Source: a virus
Reading direction: 5' to 3' (one strand)
DNA length: 64,000 bases
IMG/VR virus record: IMGVR_UViG_3300028558_000029
Span: 1 to 64,000 of that record
Shown here: piece after piece, positions 1 to 8,409 of the stretch
How the letters are laid out: every line of letters begins with the position of its first letter
Position numbering within the stretch: position 1 is the stretch's first letter
Program-made: the position numbers and the translations under genes
Notes under the pieces: model-generated
What the model was told of the DNA's origin: nothing
Databases searched by the model: none
The model's input: the letters and a program-made list of their open reading frames with translations, nothing else

Positions 1-1
1 C

Positions 2-172
2 GCTTTGGAGTTTTCCAGGTGCAGCGCTTCGCCAGACAAATCCCATCCTGACAACATGAAGCGGGCGTTTCTCGGCATGGGGCTGAAGAAGCCGGACCTT
101 GAGTTCGCCGCCATATCCAGAGAATTCGGGCCTTGCGGCCCGACCGGCACCCTGTTCGAGGCAAAGAAATGA
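2..172 (+). CDS. C-terminal end of an unrecognised upstream gene (partial)
   Basis: An open frame runs from the window edge to a TGA at 170-172, giving the last 56 residues of a protein whose start lies outside the window. The tail has several Lys, Arg and Phe residues and ends FEAKK. Its stop overlaps the ATG of the next gene (ATGA), the coupling style used throughout this phage. I do not recognise a family. Confidence 0.6.
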   Translation, partial: ALEFSRCSASPDKSHPDNMKRAFLGMGLKKPDLEFAAISREFGPCGPTGTLFEAKK

Positions 173-1545
173 ACGACATAACCACCCTCACCCCTCTCAA
201 GGAACCGCCGGGCCAGTCGCTGTTCCGCGCCTCGGCCCAGGCCCGCTCGCAGGGCGACCGCGCCACCGGCCGCAGGCTGACGGAGCAGGCCCTGCGCTTC
301 GACCCGGCCATCGGCGGGGCGTGGTTCAACCTCGGCACCGACTATATGCTGGAAGGCAAGCATGAGGCGGCGGAGGCTTGCTTCCGCAGGGCCGTCGAGC
401 TGCTCGGCGAGGAGCCTTACGCGCTCTCCAATGTCGGCTGGTCGCGCTACCTTCAGGGCGACGTGCATGGCGGGATCGCCTGGACGGAGCGCTCGCGCAA
501 GGTGACGACCAGCCTGCCCGGCCCGTTGAACAATCTGGCCCATATGTATATGGGGGTTAGGGATCATGAGAGCGGCCTGTCGCTTGCCGAGCAGGCGATC
601 GCCCTCGATCCGGGCAATCCGACCTACCGGGTGAGCCGGGCCTTCGCCCTTCTCTATAACGACGAAGTGTCGAAGGGCCTGCGCGAGTACGAATCGCGCT
701 TCCGCTTTAAGCTGAAGGAATTCGAGAACTATCCGATGCCGTTCTGGCGCGGCGAGAAGACCGGGCATCTGTTCATCGTCGGTGAGCAGGGCATCGGCGA
801 CACTATTCAGTTCGGACGGTTCATCAAGCGGGCCGGGATGTACGCGGAGCGCCTGACGATCAGCGTACACCCGGCCCTGGTCAAGCTGTTTACGGCGGAG
901 TTTGATGGGTTAGCGACGATCATCGGATCGCCGGCCCCGATGCCGGAGGCGGATTACTACTGTCCGATGATGAGCCTGCCGGTGGCGATGGGACTGAAGG
1001 ACAACGAAATCCTGGAGATCGGCGAAGAGTGGACAGGGCGGCCGATCGCCACGACCATACAGCCGGACTGGCTGGTCCCCAGTCGCAAGCTGCATGTCGG
1101 CATCGCCTGGGCCGGCAGCCCGGACATGGAGAACAACACCAACCGCTCGACGGTGCCGGAGGAGTTTCTCGCGCTCTACGACGCGCCCGGCATCCAGCTC
1201 TACAGCCTCCAGGTCGGGCCGGAAGCGCTGCCGAACAAGCATGCCCATCTCGGCAATCTGATCAAGGACCTGTCCTGGGAGATCAGGGATGTCACCGATA
1301 CCATGGCTATCATGGAGCATCTGGACGCGGTGGTGAGCGTCTGCACCTCGGTGGTCCATATCGCTGGCGCGGTCTGCCTTCCGTTCGCCGTGCTGTCGCC
1401 GTCCCGAGCCCCGCACTGGGTCTGGGGTTACAATGACCGCTCGGTATGGTATCCGGAGACGGCGCATGTGTTCCGTCAGCGCTTCGGTGGCGACTGGCGT
1501 CCGGCGATGAAGGAGGCTGCTGAATGGCTGACGACGCTAAAGTAA
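169..1545 (+). CDS. TPR-repeat glycosyltransferase-like protein (GT9-like fold)
   Basis: A 458-residue protein. TPR-type helical repeats fill about residues 15-180. A glycosyltransferase-like half follows, with GEQGIGD near 205, GIAWAGSP near 309 and VSVCTSVVHIAGA near 388. These blocks are typical of phage and bacterial TPR proteins fused to a heptosyltransferase-like (GT9/GT-B) domain that transfers sugar to a protein or glycan. The start at 169 was chosen because GAGG lies 7 bases upstream and the ATG overlaps the previous stop; an in-frame ATG at 133 lacks such support. The other sugar genes nearby suggest glycan or virion decoration. The acceptor is unknown. Confidence 0.75.
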   Translation: MNDITTLTPLKEPPGQSLFRASAQARSQGDRATGRRLTEQALRFDPAIGGAWFNLGTDYMLEGKHEAAEACFRRAVELLGEEPYALSNVGWSRYLQGDVHGGIAWTERSRKVTTSLPGPLNNLAHMYMGVRDHESGLSLAEQAIALDPGNPTYRVSRAFALLYNDEVSKGLREYESRFRFKLKEFENYPMPFWRGEKTGHLFIVGEQGIGDTIQFGRFIKRAGMYAERLTISVHPALVKLFTAEFDGLATIIGSPAPMPEADYYCPMMSLPVAMGLKDNEILEIGEEWTGRPIATTIQPDWLVPSRKLHVGIAWAGSPDMENNTNRSTVPEEFLALYDAPGIQLYSLQVGPEALPNKHAHLGNLIKDLSWEIRDVTDTMAIMEHLDAVVSVCTSVVHIAGAVCLPFAVLSPSRAPHWVWGYNDRSVWYPETAHVFRQRFGGDWRPAMKEAAEWLTTLK

Positions 1546-1799
1546 TCGGGCTGGTCACAGCGCCATTGGCGTCCGAAAAGATAAGGAATCAGATAGTTGA
1601 GTATCTGAAGGAATGCCTTTATCTGGCTGAGAAAGGGGAGGTGGACGATGTTCTGATCATCGTCAACCTGACCAGCCACAAATGGCGGGACTTTGTCAGC
1701 GGGACGAACAACTTTTCGGTAAGGATAGGCCGCCTTGAGATCGTCAAGGCAGCCATGATCGAGATGTACCGTCAGGAAGAGGAAAGCGAAAGTGACTGA
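1524..1799 (+). CDS. small phage protein, unknown function
   Basis: A 91-residue protein that begins 22 bases inside the preceding glycosyltransferase gene. It has an amphipathic helix (about 15-38), a hydrophobic strand VLIIVN and a C-terminal helix rich in Glu. The arrangement of a GEVDDVLI block, a WRDF block and a helical end resembles a common small phage protein without known role; that likeness is from memory. It is translationally coupled to both neighbours. Confidence 0.65.
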   Translation: MADDAKVIGLVTAPLASEKIRNQIVEYLKECLYLAEKGEVDDVLIIVNLTSHKWRDFVSGTNNFSVRIGRLEIVKAAMIEMYRQEEESESD

Positions 1800-2073
1800 A
1801 GACAAGGGATACGTTGTCAACGACGTCGATCCAGACGAACCCTCGCACCGCTTCACCATGTTCCTTGCCGATCTGTGCGGCAATGCGCTGGCCCAGGGGC
1901 TGGGGCTGGATACGGTTAGCAACGCGATGACCAGCGCCTTCGTCAACATCGCGTTCCACAATGGCGTGCCGGCCGAGCACGTCGCGGAGCGACTGCACCG
2001 GCTCGCCGAACTGATGCCGCGCATCTACCAGGACATGCGGCTGATCAATATGGATGTGCAAGGGAGCGCGTGA
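1792..2073 (+). CDS. small hypothetical protein
   Basis: A 93-residue, mostly helical acidic protein starting at GTG 1792, which overlaps the previous stop. The middle (LAQGLGLDTVSNAMTSAFV) is an alternating hydrophobic helix but is not a clear membrane span. No family is recognised. It lies in a run of tightly overlapping small genes, so it is probably expressed with the glycan cluster. Confidence 0.6.
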   Translation: MTEDKGYVVNDVDPDEPSHRFTMFLADLCGNALAQGLGLDTVSNAMTSAFVNIAFHNGVPAEHVAERLHRLAELMPRIYQDMRLINMDVQGSA

Positions 2074-2366
2074 TGAGCCTGATGGAGTTCATAAATTCCG
2101 CGAACCGCCGGTATCTGAGGTGGGCCGAGCGCAGAAGGAACGCGCGCCTCGCCCGCCGGGCGGTCAAGGCCGCAGGAAAGAGGCAGATCGTCATGACCAG
2201 ACTGATCTGGATCGATGAGGCGGAGCTGCGCGGAATGGGAGCTGTCACGGCCGAGGGCCTGTGGGTGGCCCCGACCGCAAAGCCGGTCTTTATCGCCGAG
2301 CGCGAGGATGGCTCCTACCTGATGTGGCCGACACCGCCGGTCGGCTTCAATGTGTTCGTGGAGTGA
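2073..2366 (+). CDS. small basic hypothetical protein
   Basis: A 97-residue protein starting at ATG 2073, with AGGGAG six bases upstream; a GTG one codon earlier is less well placed. The first half is a strongly basic helix (RRRNARLARRAVK) and the second half is beta-like, with W and P residues. This suggests nucleic-acid or membrane-surface contact, but no family is recognised. Confidence 0.6.
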   Translation: MSLMEFINSANRRYLRWAERRRNARLARRAVKAAGKRQIVMTRLIWIDEAELRGMGAVTAEGLWVAPTAKPVFIAEREDGSYLMWPTPPVGFNVFVE

Positions 2367-2369
2367 GCG

Positions 2370-2582
2370 ATGCCTGAAATGCGCAAGGTCTTCTCCAGTC
2401 ACGTCGACTCCATCGGCTATGAGGACGGTGAGCTGTTCGTGACCTATAAGTCCGGCAAGACCGCCGTCTACGAGAAGGTGCCGGAGAACGTGGCCGAGAT
2501 GGTGACGGGCGCGGCGAGCATTGGCAGCGCGCTCAACGCCTATATCAAGGATGTGTACGGCTTCAGGTATCTCGACGAATGA
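2370..2582 (+). CDS. KTSC-domain protein
   Basis: A 70-residue protein that fits the KTSC domain. It opens with an SSHVDSIGYED-like strand, then LFVTYKSGKTAVYEKVP and a closing helix with an aromatic YGFRYL end. KTSC domains are small beta-rich modules found alone in phages or fused to lysyl-tRNA synthetase, RelA and helicase proteins; their biochemical role is unclear. The match is visible along the whole length. Confidence 0.75.
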   Translation: MPEMRKVFSSHVDSIGYEDGELFVTYKSGKTAVYEKVPENVAEMVTGAASIGSALNAYIKDVYGFRYLDE

Positions 2583-3313
2583 ACCAGACTCTCATCACCT
2601 CCAGCTCGTTCATAAAGGATGACGCGCGGGCGCAGCTGGTCAGGCTGTGGGCCGACGTGCTGAACAAGCTGACGCCGCCGGACTGGCCGGTCATCCTGTT
2701 CGACAACGATTCGCCGATCAGCGCGGCTTCGGTGCTGGCCGACAAGGGGTTCGTCGAGCTGAAACATGATGAGCCGTGGGCACCGCACATCAAGCGGGCC
2801 ATCGTGGTCAACCGCGAGCCGAACAAGTACCTGCTAAACGGCTCCGACCACTGCACCGATGCCATTCTGTCGGCGGTCGAGGAGGGTGCGTGGACCGGCA
2901 TGGAGTACGCGCTCTATCTGGAGAGCGACATGATCCTGGCCCGGAAGCCGGAGTGGATCGTGGACCGGATGCAGACCTACGGCATGCTGTGTACGAGCGC
3001 ATGGAGCAAGATGCACGACTTCGTCGAGACCAATATCATGGGGTTTCACGTGAAACAGTGCGCTGCCATGGGTCTGGTCGAGGCGTGGCGCAAGCACGAG
3101 CGGCGCGGCGGCGAATGGCCGGAGGTATGGTTCGAGAAGTTCTTCGGCGACAATCTGCATATCCTTCCGCTGCGTGGCGACCGCGATGATCGGCATGAGT
3201 TGACACGTTTAAACTGTTTGTACGCCTATCCGCGCGGCTGGGACTATCTCACCCACTGCGATGATCTGGCGGTGTATCGTGAACTCCTGGCCAGGAATGG
3301 GGTGGAGGTATGA
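2579..3313 (+). CDS. putative GT-A-like glycosyltransferase or sugar-nucleotide-binding protein
   Basis: A 244-residue protein starting at an ATG that overlaps the KTSC stop. A Rossmann-like N-terminus (WPVILFDNDSP) is followed by ALYLESDMILARKPEW, which looks like the metal-binding Asp motif region of GT-A glycosyltransferases, although a strict DxD is replaced by ESD. Aromatic and charged motifs continue through WFEKFFGDN. It sits between other sugar-related genes. It could also be a non-catalytic relative. Confidence 0.5.
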   Translation: MNQTLITSSSFIKDDARAQLVRLWADVLNKLTPPDWPVILFDNDSPISAASVLADKGFVELKHDEPWAPHIKRAIVVNREPNKYLLNGSDHCTDAILSAVEEGAWTGMEYALYLESDMILARKPEWIVDRMQTYGMLCTSAWSKMHDFVETNIMGFHVKQCAAMGLVEAWRKHERRGGEWPEVWFEKFFGDNLHILPLRGDRDDRHELTRLNCLYAYPRGWDYLTHCDDLAVYRELLARNGVEV

Positions 3314-3783
3314 AGATTCCGGAATGGCTGCGCCTACGCCTGCTCGCCTACGCTCGCCGCACCATGGCTTCGCGGCCCGCTGACTTCGTCATCGCGCCGT
3401 ATGACGAGCCGTACCTGTACCGCTGGCATATCATCAAGACCAAGTGGTTCAGCCTGTATGTTCACAAGATGGTTCACGACGATGACGATCGCGCTCTGCA
3501 CGACCATCCTGGCGACAATGTCAGCGTGTTGCTGAGTGGCGCGTACTACGAGCATCTGGAGAATAGGCGTCGCATATCGCGAATCCAGGGTGACATGCTG
3601 TACCGGAAGGCCGAGGAGAAGCATCGTCTGGAGATGGTTTTTACAGAACAGACCATCTCGCTCTGGGTTGTCTTCCACAAGCGTCGCGTCTGGGGCTTCT
3701 GGCCAGACGGACAGTTCGTTCCGTGGCATGACTTCGTCGACCAGGATAGTCCGGGTCGGGTGCGTGCGGATAGGAGGGTGTGA
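3310..3783 (+). CDS. cupin-like protein
   Basis: A 157-residue protein with the beta-barrel signature of small phage cupins: HDHPGDNVSVLLSGAYYEH at about 64-82, a glycine turn (IQGDMLYRKAEEKHRLEM) and a WVVFHKRRVWGFW strand. The two histidines of the first motif and the later EKH could bind a metal. Cupins near glycan genes are often sugar epimerases or isomerases, but this one is short and its activity cannot be read from the sequence. Confidence 0.65.
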   Translation: MKIPEWLRLRLLAYARRTMASRPADFVIAPYDEPYLYRWHIIKTKWFSLYVHKMVHDDDDRALHDHPGDNVSVLLSGAYYEHLENRRRISRIQGDMLYRKAEEKHRLEMVFTEQTISLWVVFHKRRVWGFWPDGQFVPWHDFVDQDSPGRVRADRRV

Positions 3784-3992
3784 TGGGGAGGAAGAGGGTG
3801 CCCCTGCCGGGCCTGTCGATAGAGCTTCTCCATATGCTAAGGAACGACATGGGTTCAGAGATGAACGCGACGGTCCTGATGGCGGAAGCGTTTAGAGAGC
3901 ACCTGGTCCATGAGGGCTGGCGCGTCCTGCCGCCAATCCATCACCGCAAGCCGAAGCCTGACGAAAGACAGATCGAGATGTTCGATGAGTAA
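3783..3992 (+). CDS. small hypothetical protein
   Basis: A 69-residue protein. The ATG at 3783 is preceded by a perfect AGGAGG five bases upstream, which decides the start over a GTG one codon earlier. The N-terminal half looks like a short ribbon-helix or HTH-like helix pair (LSIELLHMLRND), and the C-terminus is basic and proline-rich. No confident family assignment. Confidence 0.6.
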   Translation: MGRKRVPLPGLSIELLHMLRNDMGSEMNATVLMAEAFREHLVHEGWRVLPPIHHRKPKPDERQIEMFDE

Positions 3993-4233
3993 GCAATCAA
4001 TCGCGAATCAGTTCCGCACCATGGCCGAGCGCATCGAGGCCGCCGAGGAGAGCGAGTTCGGCGGGGCTTTTGTGATCGTTCCGCCGGACGGTGAGCAGGC
4101 TCTGATCGCAATGGTCACGTCGAACGACGGCGCGGCCGACATGTTCTACCTGCTGCTCGCCACGCAGGTTCAGAAAGAGCGGGACCGCGTGGACGCGAAG
4201 CGGCCGGGCGGCATGGGGATCAGGGGGCGGTGA
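3985..4233 (+). CDS. small hypothetical protein
   Basis: An 82-residue protein. The start at ATG 3985 overlaps the preceding stop and gives MSKQSIANQF; the longer frame to 3910 would run over the previous gene without a ribosome site. The sequence is a short helix, a beta strand pair (AFVIVPPDGEQALIAMVT) and a long charged helix. No family is recognised. Confidence 0.6.
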   Translation: MSKQSIANQFRTMAERIEAAEESEFGGAFVIVPPDGEQALIAMVTSNDGAADMFYLLLATQVQKERDRVDAKRPGGMGIRGR

Positions 4234-4754
4234 AATACCGCGTCATCCTCGCCGATCCGCCGTGGTCCTTCGCCACCTGGAGCGACAGGGGCAAGGGGAA
4301 GTCGGCTGACCGGCACTATTCGGTCATGACCCTGAATGATATCTGCCGCCTGCCGGTCGCCGACCGGGTTGAGGACGACGCCGTCCTGTTCCTGTGGGCG
4401 ACTTGGCCGACGATCTTCTGGTCGCAGAAGGTGATCGAAGCCTGGGGCTTCACCTACTCTGGTCTGGCCTGGGAGTGGATCAAATTCAACCCCGTCACCG
4501 GAAAATACGCCTTCGGTTGCGGCTACGGGACGCGGAAGAACGTCGAGCCGTGCCTTCTGGCGAGGCGCGGCAAGCCCGTTCTGAAGAACCGGTCGGTGCG
4601 CGACTTCCTGTTTTCGCCGCGCCGCGCCCATTCGCAGAAGCCGGACGAACAATACGGGTTGATCGAGGCTATGTTCGACGGTCCGTACCTCGAAATGTTC
4701 GCGAGGCAGCGCCGATTCGGCTGGGATGCGTGGGGAAACGAGGTGCCGGGGTGA
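4230..4754 (+). CDS. MT-A70-family DNA N6-adenine methyltransferase
   Basis: A 174-residue methyltransferase starting at GTG 4230. The catalytic DPPW motif is at residues 9-12. Further MT-A70 features are a FLWATWP block, WEWIKFNP, and a C-terminal RRAHSQKPDE segment that helps bind S-adenosylmethionine. This family methylates adenine N6 in DNA or RNA; in phages it usually protects phage DNA from host restriction. The length is normal for phage copies. The target site is unknown. Confidence 0.85.
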   Translation: MKYRVILADPPWSFATWSDRGKGKSADRHYSVMTLNDICRLPVADRVEDDAVLFLWATWPTIFWSQKVIEAWGFTYSGLAWEWIKFNPVTGKYAFGCGYGTRKNVEPCLLARRGKPVLKNRSVRDFLFSPRRAHSQKPDEQYGLIEAMFDGPYLEMFARQRRFGWDAWGNEVPG

Positions 4755-5911
4755 GTCTGTTCGAAAACGCTGACCTGATTGTCGTCGGCGCTGGCTTTTT
4801 CGGCCTGACAATCGCCGAAAGAGCCGCATCAGCCGGCTTCAACGTCACGATTATCGACAAACGCAGCCATTCCGGCGGCTCCGCGAACGCCTATTTCGAC
4901 AAATCTACCGGAATCGAGGTGCATCGCTACGGTCCGCACGTCTTCCACACCAATTCCGACGATGTCTGGAACTACCTTTCGCGCTTCACCGGCTGGTATC
5001 CCTATACGCAGCGCACCTGGACGGTGGCGCGCGGCGGCGTCTGGCCCCTGCCGGTCAATCTGGCGACGATTTCGCTCTATACCGGCGCTGCGATGTCGCC
5101 TGGACTGGCGAGGAACTGGGTCGAGCAGCATGCGGCCGAGATCAGGGGTCGGCCTGGCAATCTGGAGGAGAAAGCCATCGCTTCGATCGGCCGTCCGCTC
5201 TACGAGCTGCTGATCAGGGGCTACACGGCCAAGCAATGGGACACCGATCCGAAGCTGCTGCCGCCGGAAACGGTGGCGCGCATGCCGGTGCGCTACACCT
5301 ACGACAACCGCTACTTCACCAGCAAGTATGAGGGCCTGCCGATCGACGGCTACGACACTATGTTTTCCAGGATGGTGAACCAGGACCATATCAGCTTGTA
5401 TGTCAACACGGAATGGGACGAAGTTAAGTCGCTGCGTTCGGATATACCGGTCGTTTACACGGGTCCGGTCGACGCCTATTTCGGCTATCGCCTGGGCCGG
5501 CTCAACTGGCGGGTGGTCGATCTGGAGATGGAGCGTCTGGCCGGCGACTTCCAGGGAATTCCAGTCATGTACTATGCCGACGAGCACATTCCGTTCACTC
5601 GCATCAGCGAGTTCAAGCACTTCCGTCCCGACCGTGACTACGGAGAGGAAACCATCATCGCTCGCGAGTACAGCCGGGCGGCGGTGCCGGGGGATGTGCC
5701 TCACTATCCCGTAAATACGCCGGGCGATCGCATGCTCTACGACGCCTACGCGACCATGGCGCGGTCTGAACCGAACACGTTCTTCGGCGGACGGCTGGCG
5801 ACGTATCGCTACCTGGATATGCACCAAGCGGTGGGATCGGCGCTGAAGATGTGGTCCAACCAGATAGAGCCGCAGCTATCTAATCGTCATAATCGTACTA
5901 TCCGCGCATAG
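4751..5911 (+). CDS. glf: UDP-galactopyranose mutase
   Basis: A 386-residue flavoenzyme starting at GTG 4751, overlapping the methyltransferase stop. The FAD-binding VVGAGFFGLTIA is at about 11-22. The family blocks EVHRYGPHVFHT and YTAKQWDTDP and the late GRLATYRYLDM are present, and the length is normal for the family. It converts UDP-galactopyranose to UDP-galactofuranose, the donor for galactofuranose-containing glycans. Together with the two glycosyltransferase-like genes upstream it suggests that this phage builds or alters a surface sugar. Confidence 0.9.
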   Translation: MSLFENADLIVVGAGFFGLTIAERAASAGFNVTIIDKRSHSGGSANAYFDKSTGIEVHRYGPHVFHTNSDDVWNYLSRFTGWYPYTQRTWTVARGGVWPLPVNLATISLYTGAAMSPGLARNWVEQHAAEIRGRPGNLEEKAIASIGRPLYELLIRGYTAKQWDTDPKLLPPETVARMPVRYTYDNRYFTSKYEGLPIDGYDTMFSRMVNQDHISLYVNTEWDEVKSLRSDIPVVYTGPVDAYFGYRLGRLNWRVVDLEMERLAGDFQGIPVMYYADEHIPFTRISEFKHFRPDRDYGEETIIAREYSRAAVPGDVPHYPVNTPGDRMLYDAYATMARSEPNTFFGGRLATYRYLDMHQAVGSALKMWSNQIEPQLSNRHNRTIRA

Positions 5912-5953
5912 CTCTATCGTAAAGGCCGGCCCCGCAATGTTAAATGCGTGGCT

Positions 5954-7867
5954 ATGGCCGATCTTGTCGAGAGCGGGGCTTGGACGCCGGAGAAGGTTGC
6001 TGCCTTCCGGGCCGGTTTCTACGAGTTCCTGAAATATGTCGTCATCAACTCGAAGGATACCGGCGGCCTCACGGTCATGGCCGACAATATCTATTTTGCG
6101 CAGCAACGCTTTCTCGACTCCGTGTTCGACGGGCTCTCTGAAGATGTTCATGACTTCAAGGCCCTGAAGAGCCGACAGCTCGGCATCTCCACCATCTCGC
6201 GAGCCCTCGCCCTCTTCTGGCTCGGCGTCCATCCCGGCCTCCAGGGCGCGATGATCTTCGACACCGACTCCAACAAGGAAGTGGCGAGGGCAGAGATCAC
6301 CACGATCCTGGACAATCTGCCGGCTCGCTTCGGATTCCCCGGAAAGAAGAGCGAGAACCGCTACGGCCTGCGCCTGTCCAACGACAGCTTCCTCCGCTTC
6401 ATGTCAGCCGGTGTGCGTTCCAATCGCTCCAGCGGTACGCTGGGCCGGTCGAGCGGCCTGAACATGGTCTGGGCCAGCGAAATGTGCAGCTGGGAAAACC
6501 CGGAAGGTATCGTCTCGCTCCGGCAGGCGCTGTCCGACAAATACAAGGACCGACTCTATATATGGGAGTCGACGGCGCGCGGCTTCAACGACTGGTATCG
6601 CATGTGGCAGGACGCGCGGGCCGATAGCCTGACCCAGCGCACCGTGTTCATCGGCTGGTGGGCGCGCGAGGACCAGCGCTTCGTCAAGGGCTCCAAGGGC
6701 TTCGATCTGTACGGCCTGGAGCCGCCAACCGAGGGCGAACAGGAGAAGATCGACGCGGTTCGCGACCAGTATGGCTACGAAGTCGACCAGGAGCAGCTGG
6801 CCTGGTATCGCTGGAAGTCCAATCCGATCGCCGCCGACGATGACGAGTTCGATGGCGAAGGCGAGGAGAGCGGCTATCTCCAGCAGGACCAGCCCTGGAC
6901 CGAAGACGAAGCGTTTATACAGACCGGAAGCCAGTTCTTTCCGGCCGACAAGCTGACCCAGATCACCAAGGAAACCGTAACCGACAATTACAAGCCGTAC
7001 TATTTCGTGCCGGCCACCGAGTTCGTCTACATGCAGGTTCATCCGGCGCTGAACCGCCGCATGACCCAGCTCAAGGTGTGGGAGGAGCCCGACGAGCACG
7101 GCCACTATGTCTTGTCCGGCGATCCGGCCTTTGGCCACAACGAGAAGAACGATCGCTCCGCCCTTCAGGTGCTGCGCTGCTATGCCGACTGCGTAGAGCA
7201 GGTTGCCGAGTTCGCCAGCCCGAACTTCCAGCCCCACCAGTTCGCCTGGGTCATGATGAGTCTGGCCGGATGGTACAAGAACTCACGCTTGATCATCGAA
7301 CTGAACGGACCCGGAGAGGCCATGCTGCGCGAGATGCAGCAGCTGCCCGCCGTGATCCAGCGTGGCTACCTGCGCCCGGTGGCCGAGGAGCTGGGGCTGA
7401 AGAACATCTTCAGCAACGTCAGACACTATATATATACGAAGACCGATTCGATGGGGGCCGGTCACGTCCTTCATTTGAAGACCAACAGCTCGCTCAAGGT
7501 CACCATCATGGAGCGTTGTCGGGACTTCACCTCGACCGGCCGGCTGATCATCCATTCCAGGGACCTGATCGACGAGATGAAGACCATCCGTCGCGAGGGG
7601 GACAAGATCGAAGCCGAAGCATCCAACAAGGACGACCGGGTCTTCTCAATGGCCATGGGGCTGCGGGCCTGGGAGCAGGCTGAGCGCATGGCCCTGGTGT
7701 CGCAGGGCAAGACTCGCGCTGTCGAGAACGCCAAGAAGCAATTCACCCTGGCCGATCAGATGGCCCTGCTCAACAAGATGCAGATCGAATCGTTCTTTAA
7801 ACGTAAGATCGCCACGCGCCGCAATCTGGCGGCGGACTTGCGTCGCAACACCTGGAGATATCGCTGA
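5954..7867 (+). CDS. terL: terminase large subunit
   Basis: A 637-residue packaging motor if started at ATG 5954; a GTG at 5948 is the alternative, and neither has a strong ribosome site. A Walker-A-like SRQLGIST lies near 73-80, Walker B MVWASEM near 171-177, and the coupling segment WESTARGFNDW near 205-215. A C-terminal RNase-H-type nuclease begins at LSGDPAFGHNEKNDRSA near 387. It would cut concatemers and pump DNA into the procapsid. No small subunit is recognised next to it. Confidence 0.85.
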   Translation: MADLVESGAWTPEKVAAFRAGFYEFLKYVVINSKDTGGLTVMADNIYFAQQRFLDSVFDGLSEDVHDFKALKSRQLGISTISRALALFWLGVHPGLQGAMIFDTDSNKEVARAEITTILDNLPARFGFPGKKSENRYGLRLSNDSFLRFMSAGVRSNRSSGTLGRSSGLNMVWASEMCSWENPEGIVSLRQALSDKYKDRLYIWESTARGFNDWYRMWQDARADSLTQRTVFIGWWAREDQRFVKGSKGFDLYGLEPPTEGEQEKIDAVRDQYGYEVDQEQLAWYRWKSNPIAADDDEFDGEGEESGYLQQDQPWTEDEAFIQTGSQFFPADKLTQITKETVTDNYKPYYFVPATEFVYMQVHPALNRRMTQLKVWEEPDEHGHYVLSGDPAFGHNEKNDRSALQVLRCYADCVEQVAEFASPNFQPHQFAWVMMSLAGWYKNSRLIIELNGPGEAMLREMQQLPAVIQRGYLRPVAEELGLKNIFSNVRHYIYTKTDSMGAGHVLHLKTNSSLKVTIMERCRDFTSTGRLIIHSRDLIDEMKTIRREGDKIEAEASNKDDRVFSMAMGLRAWEQAERMALVSQGKTRAVENAKKQFTLADQMALLNKMQIESFFKRKIATRRNLAADLRRNTWRYR

Positions 7868-8409
7868 TGCGCGAGCGTTGCTATCGCTGCCCTGATTGTG
7901 GCGGTTCGTTCTGGGTTCCGCTTGTCTCGGCCAACCAGCCGCCTCCGGACGACTGCCCGATCTGTCATGGAGCAGGAGCGCCGCCAGCCGAGCCGGTCGA
8001 CATCAGCGATCTGCGTTTTCCACACATCGCCAAGTCGATCGGCAAAGTGACCGACAAGGTCTACCGCGACATGGAGTCCGGTTCCCAGGCCAGGGCCGAG
8101 ATGGCCGCCGAGGTGCTGGGCGAGAGCGCCGCCGAAACCGGCATGGCGATGACCAATCTGAAGGACAGCCTGCGCGAGGGCGACACTGCCGCCGCCCTGC
8201 CGGTCAGCCCAGAGATGACCAGCTTCGTCCAGAACAACCCCAATGTCATGAACATGAAGTCGCCTGAAGTCGGGGCCGAATTCGCCGCCGCGACCCGGCA
8301 GGGACCGGCCGCTGGGGCCGGAGACTGGGTCCGCTCGCAGGTTCAGCGCCAGCACCACGTAACGGCGGCGTCGGTCATGCGTGCCGGCAATATGGGGGTG
8401 GCCAAGTGA
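7867..8409 (+). CDS. zinc-ribbon protein between terminase and portal
   Basis: A 180-residue protein coupled to terL (TGATG). The N-terminus carries two CxxC pairs, CYRCPDCGG and CPICHG, that form a zinc ribbon over residues 5-35. The rest is helical, rich in Ala and Met. Its place between TerL and portal suggests a role in packaging or head assembly, such as a DNA-binding adaptor; this is inference from position only. Confidence 0.6.
   Translation: MRERCYRCPDCGGSFWVPLVSANQPPPDDCPICHGAGAPPAEPVDISDLRFPHIAKSIGKVTDKVYRDMESGSQARAEMAAEVLGESAAETGMAMTNLKDSLREGDTAAALPVSPEMTSFVQNNPNVMNMKSPEVGAEFAAATRQGPAAGAGDWVRSQVQRQHHVTAASVMRAGNMGVAK

Noticed and set aside
133-168. Earlier ATG at 133 as start of the TPR glycosyltransferase
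   Set aside because: It lacks a ribosome site and would deepen the overlap with the upstream gene; ATG 169 has GAGG and an ATGA overlap.
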